DNA of 64,000 nt from Lepraria neglecta (lineage: Eukaryota > Ascomycota > Lecanoromycetes > Lecanorales > Stereocaulaceae): contig CM065650.1 in NCBI GenBank assembly GCA_033220425.1, positions 2,666,001 to 2,730,000 on the forward strand. The letters are read 5' to 3'. The notes under the pieces are model-generated. The model was not told the DNA's origin, searched no databases, and saw only the letters and a list, made by a program, of their open reading frames with translations. The stretch's first letter is position 1, and every line of letters begins with the position of its first letter. Of this stretch, positions 22,772-33,736 are shown piece by piece. Made by a program: the position numbers and the translations under genes.

Positions 22772-25092
22772 CGGGGCCATAATACCATTGGCAGCGTATA
22801 AAATCCGTCCATCCCTGCCTCGTCTTGAATTTTCCCTTCACATCTCCTCTCCCCCCTTTCATCTGATATAACTTTGTTACCTCATTCTCTCTGCTGTTGG
22901 ATTCTGCTATCCGTCTTATGACCTGTTACTCGACAATCAACCTATAATCTGGAATATGTTGACAGCGGCGACAGTCGCTTCGCCGGCACAGCTCCAGCGC
23001 CACCGATTCAATTAAATAAAGTTCCACGGCGATCGCGATCCTCTGTACTTCTGAATTCACCGTTTACTTAGACTAAGACTCGACCAGGTACTTTTACCAT
23101 CCAGAGTTCATTCTTACAGCTTAATCCAGCGATATAGTCAGGCCCTCTTATTTACCGCCTCGGACCTCGTCCCTGCTGCAGCTCAGGCTGAACGGAGATA
23201 ATTCCGTTTCAGAGTATGCTGGAGCACCTTTTCGCTCGACTCCGCCGCTCCAGAGCCTCCTGCCTCTGCCATCCTTTACCGGCCACTATCACTACTTAGC
23301 TAATCTGCGACTCTGCTATAACGCTGGTTCAGAACCTAGATTACGGCGAGGATCCCACGGCGCAGTAACTGTCAAAATTATAGCACGCCTAGTGTACTGC
23401 TACACTTATCTACCTGGCGGCGTCGAAAAGGATTGTACCTCGGCCGTGATCGGATGACCTGACAGTGGGGCTAAGCGTGAAGCCAAACAGCGGCGCTGAG
23501 TATCAGCCAAAAGCAGCGAATGGAATCGAGGGAGCCTTGACCTCGCCTCGATCGACATAACTCCTTGCGTGTCTGCCTGGCTGCGCCGACAAGGATACCG
23601 CAATAGCGTTGTCCTGGTGGCGTGGCTTCGAGACGCCAATCTCGCTTTGGGCAGATATCGTGGAGGGGGCGGTACTGTAGAGCCGTTGTAGAGGTCTCAG
23701 CTTAAAGATCTAGGCATTAGTGTTCTCACTCCTGAAGCTATACACACCGGCACAAGTGGATATGTAAATAGATGCTTGGGCGGTCCAACGCCAGGGCTAG
23801 CAAGCCTAGAAAGGCCACAACAGGTGCCCCAGCGCTAGAAAACTCCCATGCCTAGGCGGCATAGACCTGGAGTGTAGATAGGCTATATATAGGCTATATA
23901 TAAGGTGCGGGTGGGCGGGAAAGAACTGCTATGGCTCTGAAAGAGATGAACTCGACTGAAGAGCCCACTGCTGGTGGGATGCTCATATAAATAGTGCTCT
24001 CAGGAAACACGGATCTCTCGCTATGGCCCATGGTCATAGCGCATGGCTGAAACCGCATCTGATCATGAGACACACTAACCCACAGTCCCACTGTAGCGAA
24101 TAGCAGCGGACGAGGCACTGCGGATGGATATCTCTGATTGGCGCAGCGAATAGTCAGCCCGTATAGCCATTGATCGAATACGAGGCTCCAGTGGCCAAGA
24201 GCTATAGTATAGCGTACCGTAGGGAATAAGACGGATGAGCGGGGATCGAGGCTATTGGAGAAGAGTGGCTGTCCGGCGGTTTATTAGTCGAAGAGGGTGT
24301 AACCACGTTAACGCCACTATAAGCACGATTCAGAAGCGTATATAATTCTCGTCTGGCCCCGTTTGGTGCCGTTCGAGTTCCCAGCTTCAAATTCCAACCA
24401 GATTCTTCGCTTGCTTAGAAACCCTGATTATCTCGTATATAAGTCACCTAGTAACCTTGATCGACTTAGATTCCGTTGAATTCTACTAACTACCTACCAA
24501 AGCCAATATAACCGGCGAGAGACCGTCGATAACTTCCACTTATAATGTTCCCGCTAGCAAAGGATCCTCTAGATCTACTCTCTATTACAGGCGGCCACAG
24601 TAGCAGCAGTTAGGGGATAATATTAGTCTTGTATCTTATAAGGAATTACTGTCCGGTATCAGAGGAAGAGTGGTAAGAAGCGGGCTCGAGTCAAGATAGG
24701 AGACAAGGTCCTAGATACCGATTATCGCGTCCTCTAGCGATGACTTGACTTCCGAAGGACAGCCTTAGAAGTACGATCCGCTCGGTACTCAGTCGACTTC
24801 TATGGCAGGGTCTGAAATTAGGTATAACCCTTTAATCCCCGACCCCTTGATTCTAATACTAATAGCTTGCGCCGACCTAGGTACCCCTATCCTCTACGAG
24901 AATACATTATATTCCATCTCCGACCTCCCTCCTATACCCTATCATACTATCTCATGCCCGTTCTAGACTTCTTCCCATCTTAGCTTGTGTTCCGTTTGGT
25001 TGATGCGGGGTCGAAACCCCTTGACCTACATATTGAATTTACTCTTCGCCCGTGCTTCCTCCGCTCGTGACAAGAATTGACTATACTATCTT
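22772..25092. other. Decayed, gene-free region
   Basis: About 2.3 kb with no intact ORF over 90 codons. Part of 24400-25080 reads as a long forward frame broken mostly by TAG/TAA codons (for example ...SEIRYNPLIPDPLILILIAC...), suggesting an old coding sequence worn by C-to-T change. The family is not recognisable. Confidence 0.45.
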
Positions 25093-26270
25093 GTGACTGT
25101 GGCCGTCGCTTTAGTAACTTGGGTGCTCTACAATAGTATCAAACATTAAAGGCACACTGCTATTGTTGTGAATGTGATCGTTTCTTCGTCCATACAGACG
25201 CTGTTGAACAACATCGCTCAGCGCTTCATTCCTTCACTTGCTTCGACTGCGACCGAACCTTCGTCAGTCCGGAAGCACTGCAGCAGCATCAGAAGTCTAC
25301 GAAACACTGCTACTGCTGTGAATGCGATCGGTTCTTTGTCAATTCGGAAGCACTTGGTCAGCACTTGCGGTCACCCACTTATGTAATGCAGTTCCACTGT
25401 TGTGATTGTGACCGGGACTTCGTCGACGAGCAGGCTCTCCATCAGCACTTAACAGACAAAATTCATGAACCCTGTACCAAGCCTAAAGTCTCATCCTTTA
25501 GGATCTCCAATTGGGTATGCGAACAATGCGAACGAGAGTTTAGAGACGAGAAGGGCTTGGAACCATACCGTTTATCTGTCGTCCACAACCCTCTCAGCAA
25601 CATCAAATATATCGGGGATAAACGGTGCAAGAAGCAATTTACTTCTCCTTCGGCGTGGCTTCACCATCTTGAAAGCGGTATATGTCCTTCGAAAATGACG
25701 AGGGAGAAACTGCACTCGGCTGTTCAATCGAACGATGTCAACCGGCTTATTACCGGAGGCAGCATTCAAGACTATACAGCTTTAATGGGGCCAGATATAT
25801 CCAGGACGACGTCGATAAAAGAGAGCGTTATCTTCACGCCTATCACTGATAACGGCTTCGGCGGGTTTCCCTCTCCACCCCATACCTGGGAATCCCAGTC
25901 GGGAATGCTTACGCCCAATTCTGGAAGCTCTCTACCTCTATCGGAGGATTTATCTCTTGTGATAAGGCTGACATGTCCGCTTTGTCTCTTTGGTCGAAAG
26001 CCTTTCAAGAGCCTTGAAGCGATGAAGAATCATCTGTCGTCGCCAGCTCATTCCCCAAAAGTGTTCCATTGTCCCCTCTATAACGCAGGATTAGAAAATG
26101 ATAGAAAAGTCTCCCAATTGATAAGGTATCCCCCGACATTAAGTGGCTTAATGCAACATCTCGAGAGTGGCGCATACCAAGAGGGCCATATAACTTTTCG
26201 GAAAACGGTGGAATATATCGAACACAACCTTGGGAAGATGGGATTGCAGAAATTACGTTTGCTAAATTAG
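25093..26270 (+). pseudogene. Tandem C2H2 zinc-finger protein, 5' part eroded
   Basis: A run of C2H2 fingers in one frame: CDCGRRFSNLGALQ, then TAG (25134), then CYCCECDRFFVHTDAVEQH, TCFDCDRTFVSPEALQQHQ, CYCCECDRFFVNSEALGQH, HCCDCDRDFVDEQALHQH, CEQCEREFRDEKGLEPY and a degenerate CKKQFTSPSAWLHHLESG. After a Ser/Pro linker the C-terminal module TCPLCLFGRKPFKSLEAMKNHL...FHCPL...TLSGLMQHLESGAY...VEYIEHNLGKMG is a common arrangement in filamentous fungi. No in-frame ATG exists before 25386, inside the finger array, and the stop sits where a Gln is expected. It therefore looks like a truncated or broken copy, although an undetected upstream exon cannot be excluded. Role if alive: nucleic-acid binding. 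Confidence 0.72.
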
Positions 26271-26602
26271 AACGCCAGACATCGATGTTGAATTCGTGAA
26301 TAACTTAGGACGCATCGTTCTGAGAAGAGGGCGATAAGATGTGGGATGGAAGTAGTTCTGCACTCAGGACGTAATCGCATTGTTAGTCGGAAATTCGGTT
26401 TCTTCATATAATAACGTAAATCGCTCAGCAATTCTCCTGTCCCACTTGCTATCTAGCGAGAGATTATGCTTTCATCACGCCAGTTTGGTCGTGATGCAAT
26501 GGGCATCTCAAGCATTCAGTTCCACCAGAGTAGAGTTCTCGTTGAGACGGCTCAGCTCCGAGCGCCAGTGTTCACAAAACCGATCCAATCGAACCACATG
26601 GG
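26271..26602. other. Convergent intergenic
   Basis: 332 bases between the 3' ends of two converging genes. Nothing recognised. Confidence 0.5.
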
Positions 26603-28703
26603 CTATTTTATGTAGTGCCCTTTGATCTCCAACTCGCTGGGCTTCGCTGTACCTTCCCGAAACTTCACCTGGGGATGCAGGTCGCGCGGTGGTGGTGTAT
26701 AGCGGCGCATCCTGGTCTGCGATGGCTGCTCCGCGAAGGGCCAAGCTTTGATCCACTCTGTTCTTTGCGCGCCGTTTTTTGTCTCACGATCCAAGAAGTG
26801 TTCAAGACAACTTTCCAGCCTAGCTTTCATCAGTTCGTAGCTGGCGTGGTTGACCCAACCATCCCAACCTCTGTATGATCCTACTTGCTCAAGAACAGCC
26901 TCCATGAGCTCGACCCCTCTGATCCACTGTGCTTCATGCTCACTTTGAAGAGTCCTCTCCTGCGCTGAGAAGACGAGCGGGCAAGGCACAGAAGGCCGGC
27001 CATCGGGACCCGGTTCGACAATATTCAGCCACTCTCTCTCCACGGCCATAAGCATTCCATTGACAATCGGTTCGCCATCGCTGAAAAGTGACCCAGCCAA
27101 AGCAGTAATTTTGCAAGCCAGCGTCTCACGGTACTGCAACGCGCGGAAGATGTTCTCGTTTCGTTGGCGCAATTCGACCTCGTAGAGTTTATAAAGTGAC
27201 TGCGCGGACCGTAGTATCTTTGCTTCTTTCTGCTCATCGGCGCTCATTTCGTCGAAGTTCTCCGGAAGCTCAATGCGACTAAGTCCTTCAGGGATAGGGC
27301 CATTGAATTCGATGAGCGCTGGGTGCCGAGCTTGAAGAAAAAAAGGACTAAGGTGGACGGATTGCCAATCGATAATACCCACTATCTCAGTTGGCTTTTC
27401 CGGGTTTACGAATATATTATTCGCATGTAAATCGCTGTGCCACATTATTGAGGCTCCGAATGATTCCTCCTTTGGTAAAAGATGCTTTGCCACTTTCAGG
27501 TAGTTAGTTAGCGCCGATAATTTGGAGATCGGTGTTGGTCGATACTGTCCGGGGCCATAGAAAAGACCTTGCGGTCTGGGGAACTCTTGGAGTGTCATGA
27601 TGCATGCAATCTCGCGATGTGCTGCGGCGATAGCGTAGTCCTCAGCAGTACGCCCTTAGAGCAGACTCGTCAGCGATATAGCATTGACTTGAGAGGATGT
27701 TAGAAAATTTTCATACAAGGTCCTCGATCCACATGGACAGTTCCACGCCCCTCGTCGAAGAACATTCGATTGTTCGTAGGACCTATGGCGAATTGAGAGC
27801 ATTGCATCTCCGTCCCATCTTCGTTCACGCATAGTATCTCATTTTCAGAAACCTTCGCAACATCCTCCGCGTAGTACAAACTTCCAAACGACGTAAACCG
27901 AGTTGCAGCGAATGACTTCTCAATCCCGACCAGTTGCTTTACGATCTCATATTTCTGTCGGCCTGTAATATCTTCCCATAGCTTCTCGAGCTCGATACCA
28001 CGCACCTTCTCCATGACTATATACTCGGCGTTGACTGGGTTCTCTTCTCGCCTAGAGCTCCATGCGAATACTTTAGGAGCCGGTAATTTCAGAACATTTC
28101 TTACCTGTAAGCGTTTTATTAGCTACCGCCGCAGAGAAAAGTAAGGAAGAGTAGCGTACAAAGTCCATTGTGGCGACCTCACTAGCGGTGGTGAAATGAG
28201 GACGTCCAGCATTGGGATTTGGAACTTTTGCAATAACTTCATTCCCATCGTTCATAGTCAGAAGGAAGGTTTTATTAAAGTTGCCTTCTGGAACCTTCTT
28301 GATCTCAACGCATGATGAGGCTCCTATCGATCTAGCAGCGATTTGTGCTAGTTCTGCCACGTTGAATTGAACATAACGAGGAGAGAGTTGTGCTGGCTCA
28401 TCCCAGAGCCATCGCCCAGACGTATATCGATAGAAGGATTCTTTATCACCATCTATAATTATCAACAGACTATTTCCTCAATACTTGATTTGACTTCTAA
28501 TGACCTTGAATTTGTTGCTCGTTCGATCCCATCGGAGCCTGAGCACAATACAAATCGCGGCCGTGGCTCGTCAATTGAAAGGACCCTATCGAGGCCGCCC
28601 GCGTGTGGCATTGAAGGGGCGTTTGCCAAGCAGAACCGAAGTTTCTCAAACTCTTCGAAATATTGCGCGCTTGAGTAAAAAGATATTGTAGAGTAGACGA
28701 CAT
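26603..28703 (-). CDS. AIM9-like phosphotransferase (APH/kinase-like fold), mitochondrial
   Basis: Four exons, 28703-28505, 28452-28160, 28104-27717 and 27654-26603, total 644 codons (643 aa). The core has FNKTFLLTMNDGNEVIAKVPNP (nucleotide-binding strand with Lys), EYIVMEKVRG (hinge), WHSDLHANNIFVNP (catalytic HxDLHxxN loop) and VGIIDWQS (the Asp of the DFG-like motif). The early block FYRYTSGRWLWDEPAQLS is typical of the altered-inheritance-of-mitochondria protein 9 / fungal APH family. Exon 1 encodes a basic, Ser-rich start with no acidic residues in the first 30 (MSSTLQYLFTQARNISKSLR), consistent with a mitochondrial presequence. The substrate is unknown in this family. The exon 1 donor is GTCATT, a weak site, so the start is less sure than the rest. 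Confidence 0.9.
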
Positions 28704-29035
28704 GTTCAGTGGTGAACATTTTCGCTTTTCAAACGAGCTGGCAGGAAAAGCGCGCTTGAAGGCAGGGTGCATCGGATTTAGCATATTCAATATTTTTAAG
28801 AATGCTTGGCATTCCAATCCATCGCATCCCACATACAAATATATATACAAAACGCGACAATCAACCATATAACGACTTATAAGCCATTCTGCCGTCCCAA
28901 TTGAGTAAATATAAAGCCCCAGCTACTATTTATAGACTACTCCTTAGTGTTGCAGGCTCGACGATATAGGGTTATCTATAGAACCTGAGGGCCGCTTGGA
29001 AATATTAATAATACAATCTAAGGCAACCGACAAAT

Positions 29036-29560
29036 TTTAGCTAGGCTTCTTCTTCCAAAGCTCTAAAAGAAGACGTTTAACGCGAAGATTCCACGTCTCT
29101 TCTATTATAGCCGTCTCGATATTAATGCCTCTGTATGTAGACTTGATCTTTGTAGTAATGCCGATATAATCGCCTACCATATGGATACTGTCTCTAGCGT
29201 TATCAAGCTCCAGGCGTAGAAAGTCCGTATTAAAATTATCCTTCAGCCAATCCTCTTCTCTAATAGGATTCGTCTAGTTTATCCTACTACCTTATTCCTT
29301 GACCTGCGTTATTAAGGTGGCCCTAACCGAATAAGTATATAGATTCTTCTGCTATTCTTCCAGATTTTCTTCTTCTTCTTGTAGTCTCCTTTCTTCTAGA
29401 TCTGTTAAGGGTAATGGAATGCCCTTTATAACGCTCGATTCCCTACCTTTCCTAAGACTCAGAATTCACTTATCTCTTCTACGAGTGCGCTTCACTAAAT
29501 GGCTATACTTCGATCCAGTAACCTGTACCGCGCGGCTTATAGAACAAAGTGCCGCAAGAA
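29036..29560 (-). pseudogene. Worn coding relic, unknown family
   Basis: A single reverse frame stays open for about 170 codons except for four stops (TGA, TAG, TAA, TAG) where Arg or Gln would be natural. It contains LEERRLQEEEENLEE and then EEDWLKDNFNTDFLRLELDN...HMVGDYIGI, ending LLLELWKKKPS. The composition is coding-like. I cannot name the family; the stop pattern resembles RIP. It may be a transposon-borne or ordinary host gene. Confidence 0.4.
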
Positions 29561-29811
29561 GTTATCCGAGTATATCCGTAAGATCGGGTTACCAAGTGGA
29601 AAATACCAACCGCTGACAACGTCTTCAGTGGCCAAGCTCGGTATCATAATTGAGCCAGCAGAAGTACGGCTTATTACAAGTTCGGAAGATCTATATATCT
29701 GGTAAATACTACCGGAGAAAAGCCACGATTTCTATGAGTTCGCCACCGGACCCCTAACTCAGCTTTACCGCAGTAATCGAATAGTTGAAATCGGATAAGC
29801 TTATATTGGTG

Positions 29812-30025
29812 GCTGAGATGAATAAGTTAAAGGATAAGGCGACGGAACTCAAGGAAATAGCCGAAGAAGAAACGAATCGGTTAAAGTTGGTAATACAAGC
29901 AGCCGAAATGGACAAGCAAATGTTACAGTAAAACGTACAGAACCTGACAGGTGTAATAGAATTCTTGAGGAGTATGACGGTGAAGTCTGTGGATGAATTC
30001 CATCTAAACGTTTTCCCTGGTGGAT
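29812..30025 (+). pseudogene. Coiled-coil coding relic
   Basis: A forward frame reads VAEMNKLKDKATELKEIAEE with heptad-like spacing, passes one TAA where Gln fits, and goes on as NVQNLTGVIEFLRSMTVKSVDEF. No start or domain is recognisable. It is probably a fragment of a larger lost gene. Confidence 0.35.
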
Positions 30026-30498
30026 AAAGCCTTGGTTGGAGATCTCTATCATATTATGAAAGCTAGTGCCAGATAGAATGTGAACTCGAATAAGCTAAAT
30101 TAGATGTTTGAAGCACCACTGTTTGCACAGCATCATAGCTTCCAATATTAAGTCTAGTTTTAGGGGAGAGCACAACCGAAACAGTTTGTAGACATCGTAT
30201 GCGGATCAAAGACAAGAAAAGGCCCAGGATGGGCCCATTGAGACTTCATAGCAGACGCCTAATATTGGCAGCGTCCACAATACCCGCAATCATAGAGTGT
30301 ACAGGCTGTGTAATCTCTTGGTGACTTTGAGTCGTCATCACCATAGAAACGGTCATCGTCATCGTCAAAAGAGTCATCATGCCGGCCACAGTCACACCTC
30401 TCACTCCCGTCAGAGCTACTCGGGGCACCGAGTCGAACATCACCCTGTACGGGTGGTGATGGTATGGAAGGAGACTACCAATTCGCAGCTGGCTTTCC

Positions 30499-30745
30499 TG
30501 GGGGAGATCTCCTGGAACCCTTCTTCCAGGAGGCCCAAATCCAGCTTGATATTGTTTGCCCCACCTGCCGGTCACCTGAGTTCCTTGGGAGAGATCTCCT
30601 GGACCCATTCTCCCAGGAGGCCCAATAGAGCTTGGACCCCTTTTGATCCACTGCCGGTTCTCCACCACCCTCACGCCTAGGAGTAGTCTCCTGGGATGAC
30701 TTTCCTAAGAGGGCCAGGATGGCCTAGGTGGAGCGGGTGGGGGAT
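30499..30745. repeat. Imperfect repeat, about 90-bp period, three copies
   Basis: Copies begin near 30499, 30589 and 30679, each with (G)GAGATCTCCTGGA, a 10-base gap and then CCAGGAGGCCCAA or a close variant; the third is more diverged. Each unit contains a short palindrome (TCCTGG...CCAGGA). The reverse frame gives Gly-Pro-rich text (GPPGRRVPGDLPQ), which may be accidental. Confidence 0.7.
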
Positions 30746-31141
30746 CAGAAAAGGAGCGTGGGGTTACCAAAAATGGGGCAGGAGATTCAGACATGACCGA
30801 TGCAGCAAAAGTAAAGCCCAGCAGTTCATCAGAAGAAAAGGGACTTTGCACTGATCATCCGCAAGAAATGAAAGGATCATACTTTTCGACTGATCTCGAA
30901 TCCGGACCCCATATAATCTAGATTGTATATATAAACCTGAGCTAACTCGAGATCTTCTGCCCCCCTATATGAAATGACTAAATATAACTGGCCAAGAGAC
31001 TGAAAATACAGCGATGGAACTTTGTTGACGGACGAAATAGAGAGTACAGCTCCAGAAAACACCGGCGAAAAAGGTAGATAAATATGTAACGTGGTAGAAT
31101 ATCGCCGCAACGAGCGCTATAGGAGAGGATTAAATACTTTC

Positions 31142-32480
31142 TTACTCGTCGTGAAGGCGAGGGTCAAGCTTGTCGAATATGTCAGTGCACACAGACGACG
31201 CCGGCGTCTCTGTGGCATCCGTAATCTCGTCCGTGGCGGAGGTGTTTGATGGAGATGAACGGTCCGAGCTAATCAAAGGGGTCGATGTTCCAGGACCATG
31301 TTGGCCACAGAGCTTCGTCGTCTCATCCACGAACGCATGCGTGAATTGGGGCCACGTGTCGAGTTTCACGTCTTGATCGTGATCCTTGGTCTATCTGGAC
31401 CTCTTCTTCCAAGCCGGCATGCTGTCCACTTCGCTACCGGATCTCCGCCTTTTGACCCCTTTGGTGAACTCGATATAATGGACACCCTGGAGGTGGAGTT
31501 TCATCTCCAGTGGATGGAAAAGCCTCGACATATTTCGGTCTCGGATGTGGGCATTTGGTGGCTTTGCAGCCGTCCAGCCGCTCGATGTATCTATTGATAT
31601 GTGCTTTCCATTTTTCTCGGTCGAGGAATTACTGTATCCGGGTGGGAGCTGGAAGTACGGCATCCCCCAGACAGAAAAGGCAGTATCCCGGGCAGGCAAG
31701 GGTTCCGCCGTAGGCAAAAGGGTTGCACTGGATAGGGAGCGTTTCCGACCTCCGTAGGTGGTCCTGACAGTGATCGTTCCACTTATCCTTCCTAACAATC
31801 CACTTACTGTAATCGAAGATAGAGAGAAACTTACTTAGTTAGAGCTTCTGGCACTTAAGGAGTTATTTAGTAACCAGATTTCGCTTCTCTGCTATTAGCG
31901 CCCCTTGACGGTTTTTTATAGAAGGGTCGGTCTTCGCCTTCGGCGCTAGAGCGTTAATCTCGTCCTTAAGGGTGGTAAACTCCGGGGTATTCTCTAGCTC
32001 GTGCTGCTTTCTGGCCGGTAGTGTCTGCAGTAGTTTTGGATTACGATGGAGAGTTAGCCTGCGAAAGGGATCGTTCACGATACTGCGAAGCTTTCTATCG
32101 AAATAGCCCCCTTGAAAGTCGGTTCCGGCATTATTAGGCATATAGGAATCGCTAAAGGTCCGCTCATCTTTGTGTCCACTATACTTCATCCTCTAAGCTG
32201 TCGAATATAGCTTGTCTATAGCCTAGGTTAGCGTGAGAAATTAAGGGGATGGAGGAAACGGTGGGAACCTACCGATAAGGTATAGGCCTTCAGCCCTGAA
32301 ATTGTGGATGGTCGGGGGACGAAGATAGCCGGCGCGGACTCCCAGCTCCCTCAGACGCCGGCTAAAGGTATCGGCCTTCTCTATCTCCCTATTAGAGACT
32401 ACGCGGAAAAAGGGCTTGGTAAGTATACTATCGTTTTGCCAGAGATGATCTGAGCCACTTTGATGAATGACATTTTGGAT
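31142..32480 (-). pseudogene. DUF3435 tyrosine recombinase relic (Starship captain/Crypton-like family)
   Basis: The reverse strand encodes the C-terminal half of a DUF3435 protein. First comes FSRRLRELGVRAGYLRPPTIHNFRAEGL (about 32390-32290) with the likely catalytic Arg. A possible intron (about 32269-32225) follows, then GHKDERTFSDSYMPNNAGTD (about 32170-32115), the His-x-x-x-Arg...Tyr part of the catalytic site, and a linker ending LPARKQHELENTPEF typical of the family. After a frame change (about 31800) the tail VHYIEFTKGVKRRRSGSE...KKRSR is the usual C-terminal finger/basic region; one TAG splits it from the last segment. The N-terminal half is missing. DUF3435 recombinases mobilise Starship giant transposons or persist as solo relics; which applies here is not known. 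Several stops sit at Gln codons, RIP-like. Confidence 0.78.
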
Positions 32481-32868
32481 ACTGCCAAGACAGTATCACG
32501 GTATATATTCGAAAATGATGTCTGAAATCGAGCAGAAAGTGAACGTACCTTAGAATGAAAGGTTCCCATATCCAATAATCCGAAGCTTAATTGCTCTATG
32601 TGGTATGCAGCTTGTCCCGGTCACCAGCGCCTGGGCGCAGGGTTTTCGACACCCTAGCTGTTAATCAGGTTTTCATCGTTTCTATTGGGGGAGATCAGTG
32701 GGACACCATCTCTCACAAGTGGAGATATGCTTACCTGTTCCCTTCTGTTACCCACAACATAACCCTACCTCAATCCTGACAACTTTCGATACCTCTTTTC
32801 GCGATCATCGCTTATAGGATAGATACGCGACTGACGAGTCGATGGGAAAGATTTCCCATCGTGAGCGA
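32481..32868. other. Intergenic beside the recombinase relic
   Basis: About 390 bases. The missing N-terminal half of the recombinase is not found here; nothing is recognised. Confidence 0.45.
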
Positions 32869-33207
32869 TCATGCACGTCGTTTCGATCTCGCATAAATGG
32901 GAAGATCAACTTCCGCTTTACCAACACACGCCCGTGCAAGCGTCATTGCCGCATCCGTAACGATCCATGACCGTACTGTCGGCTCGACGAAGCGGGATGA
33001 GAAGTCTAGCGTGAATACGCAGCCGTGGTAGGAGATGATGCAGGGACATCTGATGTCATCTTGAGCGGAGGGGAAGTTCTGCCGGTGAGTGAGCTTATAG
33101 CCTTGGTGGCGGTCTGCGTAGGCTAGGAGGAAGTCGGCTGCTGCGAGGCGGCAGGAGGAGAAGGAGAGGGGGTTTCGGAGTATTGGGGGGGCGCAGGTCA
33201 TTTTCAT
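32869..33207 (-). CDS. Small hypothetical protein
   Basis: A single 112-codon ORF beginning MKMTCAPPILRNPLSF. I recognise no family. The middle (CRLAAADFLLAYADRHQGYKL) looks helical, followed by beta-like text (CIISYHGCVFTLDFSSRFVEPTV) and VTDAAMTLARACVGKAEV. There are five Cys and no clear signal peptide. Coding-like composition and a context next to conserved genes make it plausible, but it could be a piece of a longer gene or chance. Confidence 0.4.
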   Translation of the reverse strand: MKMTCAPPILRNPLSFSSCRLAAADFLLAYADRHQGYKLTHRQNFPSAQDDIRCPCIISYHGCVFTLDFSSRFVEPTVRSWIVTDAAMTLARACVGKAEVDLPIYARSKRRA

Positions 33208-33736
33208 TATGAAATTTGAACCGGGTGCTGTTGAGGGCGTGTTAGGTTGAGAAGAGGATGTTGATGCTGAGGAAGATGATGATGTAGCATGAGGATCGTG
33301 TTAAGGAAAACATGCCGTGTTGGAGCTCCTTTTTTGACTTGGTAAGACGTTTTGGAATATTCGTGAATGGACGGCGGTGCTATGTCCTATACCCTTCGAC
33401 AAATGGGGGGGAAGGTTGTGCAGAGCAGTGCGAGCTATAATGTTACGATTTTTCTTACCCATGAGGCGCAGCTGTATCCGACGGGGAGGAGTGAGTGCTA
33501 ATTTTACGAGTGGTGGGGGTGGATGTGTGGGAGAAGGGTTGCTTTGTGGACCTTTGGGACCAGCTTTTAGTGCTAATTGATATCTTAGATTGTCTTGTCC
33601 TAGTGTCTAAATCTTAGTGCCGCTTACGATATCCAACCTCTTATGAGTCCATGGTGCGTGCACTGGTGCGAAGATTTTAGTAACCTAGCAGTTGATCTGA
33701 TCAGCACCCATTGTCGTTTTGTTTTCGTAGCACTAT
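33208..33736. other. Intergenic
   Basis: About 530 bases including the presumed 3' UTR of the UBR7-like gene. No features recognised. Confidence 0.5.

Larger units (their letters stand above)
28704..31141. other. Decayed repeat-like region
   Basis: About 2.4 kb without an intact gene. It contains two worn coding relics (29036-29560 on the minus strand and about 29812-30025 on the plus strand) and a 90-bp-period repeat (30499-30745). Low-complexity ORFs here are not credible genes. Confidence 0.55.

Noticed and set aside
22772-25092. Possible LTR-type element in the decayed stretch
   Set aside because: No terminal repeats, reverse transcriptase, integrase or gag text could be recognised; only unexplained worn sequence.
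30246-30674. 142-codon reverse ORF with collagen-like text
   Set aside because: It coincides with the 90-bp repeat and has MTLLTMTMTVSMVMT-type simple sequence; not a credible gene.
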